Assembly: GCF_001267925.1 (NCBI RefSeq)
Contig: NZ_CP011409.1
Span: 4,588,001 to 4,652,000 of the forward strand
Length of the DNA: 64,000 nucleotides
Direction of reading: 5' to 3'
Source: Herbaspirillum hiltneri N3
GTDB taxonomy: Bacteria > Pseudomonadota > Gammaproteobacteria > Burkholderiales > Burkholderiaceae_D
Below the pieces are notes generated by a model that saw only the letters and a list, made by a program, of their open reading frames with translations, made no database searches and was not told where the DNA came from. Made by a program: the position numbers and the translations under genes. Positions 59,917 to 64,000 of the stretch are shown here, piece by piece; position 1 is the stretch's first letter; every line of letters begins with the position of its first letter.

Positions 59917-61575
59917 ATGCCGCATACAGCACTCCCCGCGACCGCAGCCTTCCAAGCACTTTTGTCTCACCATGCCGAGGTCCGCGACCGCCACATGCGC
60001 GACCTGTTTGCCGCCGATCCCCAGCGCTTCGACAACATGACCGTCAAGGCCGCCGGCATCCTGTTGGATTACTCCAAAAACCGTGTCGACCATACTACGC
60101 TCAAGTTGCTGTTCGAGCTGGCGCGCGAACGTGGCGTGGAGCGGCAGCGCGCCGCCATGTTCAGCGGCGAGAAGATCAATTTCACCGAACACCGCGCCGT
60201 CCTGCACACCGCCCTGCGCGCACCGCGCGGCCAGGCCCTGATTGTTGATGGACAGCACGTAGGCGAGGACGTTCATGCCGTATTGGATCGCATTCACAGC
60301 TTCACCGAACGCGTGCGCGAGAGCCAGTGGCTGGGCCTGAGCGGCAAGCCGATCACCGACATCGTCAACATCGGCATCGGCGGCTCGCATCTGGGCCCGC
60401 AAATGGCGTGCACGGCGCTGCGCACCTTCGCCCATCCGCGCCTGACGATGCACTTCGTCTCCAACGTCGATGGCCACGATCTGCACGATGTGCTGCAACG
60501 CGTTGACGTTGAGACAACATTATTCATCGTCGCCTCCAAGACCTTCACCACCCAGGAAACCATGATGAACGCCGGCTCGGCGCGCGACTGGTTCCTGCAG
60601 CGCGCCGCTGCGGCCGATCTGGCGAAACACTTCGTCGCGGTCTCGACCAATACGGAAGCGGTACGCGCCTTCGGCATCGACACCGACAACATGTTCCCGT
60701 TCTGGGATTGGGTTGGCGGACGCTACTCGATGTGGTCGTCGATCGGACTGTCGATTGCGCTGGCGATCGGCTTCAAGAATTTCAGCGAGCTGCTGGCGGG
60801 CGCCCATGCGATGGACAAGCATTTCTGCGAAGCGCCGCTGGAACGCAACATGCCCATCATCCAGGCCCTGATCGGCATCTGGAACCGCAACTGCTTCAAC
60901 AGCGAATCGCTGTCGATCGCTCCTTACCATCACGACCTGCGCCACTTCCCGGCTTACCTGCAACAGCTGGAAATGGAGAGCAACGGCAAGCGCATCACGC
61001 GCGACGGCAGCGCCGTCGGCGTGGCGACCTGCCCGTTCATCTGGGGCGATGTCGGCACCAACGGCCAGCATGCGTTTTTCCAGCTGCTGCACCAGGGCAC
61101 CGACATTACACCGATCGACTTCATCGCCGTGCTGCACGCGACGCACGACCTGCCCGGCCATCATGCGGTGCTGCTGGCCAACTGCTTCGCGCAGTCGGAA
61201 GCCTTCATGCGCGGCAAGCAAGCGGAAGAGGTGCGCGACGACCTGAAGAAGCTGGGCGTGGACGACGATGAAATCAATTTCCTGCTGCCGCACAAGACTT
61301 TCAACGGCAACCGTCCGAGCAACACGCTGCTGCTCGACGCATTGACGCCGGCCACGCTGGGCGCCCTGATCGCGCTGTACGAGCACAAGACCTTTGTGCA
61401 AGGCACGATCTGGGGCATCAACAGTTTCGACCAGTGGGGCGTGGAACTGGGCAAAGTGCTGGCCAAGACCATCCAGTCCGAACTCGCCGGCGAAGCGGTG
61501 CCGGCACGGCACGACTGCTCCACCAATGCACTGATTGCGTTGGCAAAGAAGGCCTTGTCCGATACGCAGGATTGA
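59917..61575 (+). CDS. pgi: Glucose-6-phosphate isomerase
   Basis: This 552-residue enzyme interconverts fructose-6-phosphate and glucose-6-phosphate and so feeds Zwf. Signatures present are [19 protein letters not shown] at about residues 264-282 and [20 protein letters not shown] further on, with the C-terminal [13 protein letters not shown] containing the active-site lysine region. The start at 59917 ([12 protein letters not shown]) is preferred over a TTG three codons earlier; neither has a strong ribosome site. It is followed by zwf after 72 nt and hexR, all in one direction, making an Entner-Doudoroff feeding operon under HexR-like sites. Confidence 0.97.
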   Translation: MPHTALPATAAFQALLSHHAEVRDRHMRDLFAADPQRFDNMTVKAAGILLDYSKNRVDHTTLKLLFELARERGVERQRAAMFSGEKINFTEHRAVLHTALRAPRGQALIVDGQHVGEDVHAVLDRIHSFTERVRESQWLGLSGKPITDIVNIGIGGSHLGPQMACTALRTFAHPRLTMHFVSNVDGHDLHDVLQRVDVETTLFIVASKTFTTQETMMNAGSARDWFLQRAAAADLAKHFVAVSTNTEAVRAFGIDTDNMFPFWDWVGGRYSMWSSIGLSIALAIGFKNFSELLAGAHAMDKHFCEAPLERNMPIIQALIGIWNRNCFNSESLSIAPYHHDLRHFPAYLQQLEMESNGKRITRDGSAVGVATCPFIWGDVGTNGQHAFFQLLHQGTDITPIDFIAVLHATHDLPGHHAVLLANCFAQSEAFMRGKQAEEVRDDLKKLGVDDDEINFLLPHKTFNGNRPSNTLLLDALTPATLGALIALYEHKTFVQGTIWGINSFDQWGVELGKVLAKTIQSELAGEAVPARHDCSTNALIALAKKALSDTQD

Positions 61576-61647
61576 TACGCAACAATATTGCCTGCCTCAT
61601 ACGCGAACTTGCGTTGACCTGAACAACAACCCGTTAAGAAGACTGCT

Positions 61648-63117
61648 ATGGCTATTTCCGATTTTGACCTGGTTTTATTCGGCGGCACCGGCGACCTGGC
61701 GATGCGCAAGCTGCTGCCGGCGCTGTACGCCCGCGACCGCGCCCGTGATCTGATGCCGAGCGCGCGCATCATCTGTATCGGCCGCGACAACAAGAGCAAT
61801 GAAGATTTCCTGCAGATCGTGGAAAAGAATTCCAAGCCGCACGTCAGCAGCGCCACTCTGGACGCCGACGTCTGGCAGCGCTTCTGCGGCCGCATCCAGT
61901 ACGTCTCGCTGAACGCCAAGGAACCGGCGACCTACCAGAACCTGGTCGCGGCCATGCGCGACGATCCCGCCATCTCGCGGGTGTTCTACCTGGCCACCCC
62001 GCCGACGCTGTTTTCCATGATCTGCGACAACCTGTCGCAAGCCGGACTGGCGACCGCCAATGCGCGCGTGGTGCTGGAAAAACCGCTCGGCCACGACCTC
62101 GAAAGCGCCAAGGACATCAACAAGCAGGTCGGCCGCTATTTCAACGAATCGCAGATCTTCCGCATCGATCACTACCTCGGCAAAGAGGCGGTGCAAAACC
62201 TGCTGGCCCTGCGCTTCGGCAACGTGCTGTTCGAACCGCTGTGGCGCCGCGAATGGATTTCCGACGTGCAGATCACCATCGCCGAAGAGCTTGGCGTAGG
62301 TGGCCGCTTCGACTACTACGACACCTCGGGTGCGCTGCGCGACATGCTGCAAAACCATTTGCTGCAATTGCTGTGCATCGTCGCGATGGAACCGCCGGTA
62401 TCGAATTCGGCCGATTCCGTGCGCGATGAAAAACTGAAGGTGCTGCGTTCGCTCAAACGCTTCACGCCGAGCACCCTGGCCATGAACGTGGTGCGCGGCC
62501 AGTATCGCGCCGGCCATGTCAACGGCGTCGCCGTGCCCGGCTATCGCAAGGAGGAAGACGCCAATCCCGATTCGCGCACCGAGACCTTCGTTGCGGTCAA
62601 GGCCGAGATCGACACCTGGCGCTGGGCCGGCGTGCCGTTCTACCTGCGCACCGGCAAGCGCATGGCCGACAGCCTGGCTGAAATCGTGGTTCGTTTCAAG
62701 AGCGTGCCGCATTCGATCTTCGCGCACAATAGCCGCAGCACGCCGAATTGCCTGGTGATCCGCCTGCAGCCGGATGAAGGCCTGCACATGAACCTGATGG
62801 CCAAGACCCCGGGCGACGGCATGCGCCTGAAACCGGTGGAACTGGAACTGGATTTCCGCGAAAAATTCAAGACGCCGCGCATGGAAGCCTACGAGCGCCT
62901 GCTGCTCGACGTGCTGCGCGGCCAGCTCACGCTGTTCATGCGCAGCGACGAACTGGAAGCGGCCTGGGAATGGGTGGAACCGATCCTGGAACACTGGGAC
63001 CAGGAAGAAAGCGATCCGATCCCCTACAGCGCAGGCACCTGGGGCCCGGCCGCCGCCAGCGCGCTGATCGGTCGCGACGGTCTCCAGTGGCGTGAAGAAG
63101 CGCTGCCGGAAGTTTAA
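61648..63117 (+). CDS. zwf: Glucose-6-phosphate 1-dehydrogenase
   Basis: This 489-residue enzyme oxidises glucose-6-phosphate to 6-phosphogluconolactone with NADP or NAD. The N-terminal dinucleotide motif is Gly12-Gly-Thr-Gly-Asp-Leu17. The active-site signature RIDHYLGKE covers residues 172-180 with the catalytic histidine and lysine. The C-terminal part includes RTGKRMADSLAEIVVRFK. Length is standard. No pgl (lactonase) gene lies between it and edd, so that step is encoded elsewhere or later. hexR follows after 68 nt. Confidence 0.97.
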   Translation: MAISDFDLVLFGGTGDLAMRKLLPALYARDRARDLMPSARIICIGRDNKSNEDFLQIVEKNSKPHVSSATLDADVWQRFCGRIQYVSLNAKEPATYQNLVAAMRDDPAISRVFYLATPPTLFSMICDNLSQAGLATANARVVLEKPLGHDLESAKDINKQVGRYFNESQIFRIDHYLGKEAVQNLLALRFGNVLFEPLWRREWISDVQITIAEELGVGGRFDYYDTSGALRDMLQNHLLQLLCIVAMEPPVSNSADSVRDEKLKVLRSLKRFTPSTLAMNVVRGQYRAGHVNGVAVPGYRKEEDANPDSRTETFVAVKAEIDTWRWAGVPFYLRTGKRMADSLAEIVVRFKSVPHSIFAHNSRSTPNCLVIRLQPDEGLHMNLMAKTPGDGMRLKPVELELDFREKFKTPRMEAYERLLLDVLRGQLTLFMRSDELEAAWEWVEPILEHWDQEESDPIPYSAGTWGPAAASALIGRDGLQWREEALPEV

Positions 63118-63185
63118 GTTTTAACCATGCCGCAGGATGACAACATCGTCTCGCGGCATTCCACATCGGAGACTCAGCAAAGTCC

Positions 63186-64000
63186 ATGCTACTCGACTCG
63201 ATCCGTACGCACATCAACTCGCTTTCCAAATCGGAAAAGAAGGTGGCGGCCGCCATCCTCGCCAATCCGCAACTGGCGCTGCAGGAAAACCTGACGGCGC
63301 TGGCGAAGAATGCCGAAGTGTCGGAGCCGACCGTGATCCGTTTCTGCCGCGCCATCGGCTATGAAGGCTGGCACGACTTCAAGCTGAAGCTGGCGCAAAG
63401 CCTGGCGCTGGCCTTGCCCGGTGCGGACGAATCGCTGGCGCAGGACGACCTCGCAGTGGACCTGGTCAACAAGATCTGCAGCCGCTCGATCAACACGTTG
63501 CTGGACCTGCGCAATCACCTCAATCCCGACGCCATCCAGCTGGCGCTCGACGTGCTGGCGCGCGCCAGCAAGATCGAGTTCTACGGCCAGGGCACCTCGG
63601 GCATCGTGGCCAACGATGCGCAACACAAATTCTTCCGCTCCGGTGTGCCCACCGTGGCCTACTCCGATCCACACATCCACAGCATCGCCGCCTCCCTGCT
63701 CCAACCCGGCGACGCCGTGGTGGCGATCTCGCAGCGCGGCGGCAATGCGGCGCTGCTGCGCAGCGTGCAGCTGGCGCGCAAGGGCGGCGCCGACATCATC
63801 GTGCTGGGCCCCAGCGGCACGCCGCTGGCCGAACTGGCGACTGTCCTGGTGCCGATCGATCTCAGTTTCAACATTGACCCGTACACGCCGATTTCGGCGC
63901 GCCTGGCGCATCTGGTAGTGATCGATATTCTTGCGGTGGGACTGGCGCTGCGGCGCGGCCCGGAATTCCGCAAGAAGATGCAAAATGCTCAGAAGTCGCT
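63186..64000 (+). CDS. hexR: HexR-type transcriptional repressor (RpiR family), 3' end outside window
   Basis: The first 271 residues of an RpiR-family regulator are visible. An N-terminal helix-turn-helix (about 1-77, LSKSEKKVAAAILANPQLALQENLTALAKNAEVSEPTVIRFCRAIGYEGWHDFK) precedes a SIS sugar-phosphate-binding domain (about 120-250, IEFYGQGTSGIVANDAQHKFFRSGVPTVAYSD, GDAVVAISQRGGNAALL). HexR binds KDPG and releases its operators near edd and zwf. Position after zwf and the two matching palindromes upstream of edd and pgi support the name. Only a few residues should be missing at the window edge. Confidence 0.93.
   Translation, partial: MLLDSIRTHINSLSKSEKKVAAAILANPQLALQENLTALAKNAEVSEPTVIRFCRAIGYEGWHDFKLKLAQSLALALPGADESLAQDDLAVDLVNKICSRSINTLLDLRNHLNPDAIQLALDVLARASKIEFYGQGTSGIVANDAQHKFFRSGVPTVAYSDPHIHSIAASLLQPGDAVVAISQRGGNAALLRSVQLARKGGADIIVLGPSGTPLAELATVLVPIDLSFNIDPYTPISARLAHLVVIDILAVGLALRRGPEFRKKMQNAQKS

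Overview
This 64 kb window is high-GC chromosomal DNA. Its gene content points to a betaproteobacterium of the order Burkholderiales, most likely Oxalobacteraceae and close to Herbaspirillum. That placement is an inference from protein character and gene combinations (PuuD-type urate oxidation, HexR-controlled Entner-Doudoroff genes, opgGH, HrpA/ArgA); I could run no search. I see no rRNA, tRNA, prophage, insertion sequence or CRISPR array. Most of the window is ordinary chromosome with short intergenic gaps and many clear rho-independent terminators.

Layout. 0-8 kb holds transport: the end of an RND pump permease with its NodT-type outer-membrane factor, a convergent fused pabBC folate gene, MFS and EamA exporters, a 152-bp palindromic repeat, and a CorA channel. 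8-21 kb is a purine (urate) catabolism locus: PuuD urate oxidase, a histidine-ammonia-lyase-family gene broken by a one-base frameshift, a LysR regulator, an NCS2 urate/xanthine permease behind a structured leader, and a UraD-AllC fusion. It is flanked by a bizarre 1497-residue reading frame in which the front half of a chemoreceptor is joined in frame to the back three quarters of TamB. 21-30 kb has thyA and folA separated by a tightly coupled four-gene operon: opgG, opgH, a MacA-like adaptor and a NodT-like outer-membrane factor. 30-48 kb carries a basic-amino-acid decarboxylase, a split chromate transporter pair with a divergent LysR gene, an outer-membrane beta-barrel, dcd, hrpA divergent from argA, yggX, a double-domain M16 protease, rpiA and a CPA2 antiporter. 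48-57 kb has an Lrp-type regulator, a LivK-like binding protein, a small cytochrome c, ilvD divergent from a LysR gene, lgt, a CcdA/thioredoxin pair and a second beta-barrel paralogue. 57-64 kb is the Entner-Doudoroff/glucose-6-phosphate node: edd-eda divergent from pgi-zwf-hexR, with two HexR-like palindromes in the intergenic region.

Points that most deserve attention. (1) The opgGH-adaptor-outer-membrane-factor operon has no ABC or RND permease, which raises the possibility of a glucan export route built around OpgH, or of a lost macB. (2) The chemoreceptor-TamB chimera would put TamB in the cytoplasm, so it looks like a deletion or an assembly join. Together with the hutH frameshift 1.6 kb away, it marks 11.4-13.0 kb as a stretch to recheck against raw reads. 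(3) The urate locus has a possible xanthine/urate riboswitch and an enzyme fusion. (4) A palindromic element supplies the stop codon of one gene, and a 14-bp copy of its end does the same for another gene 47 kb away.
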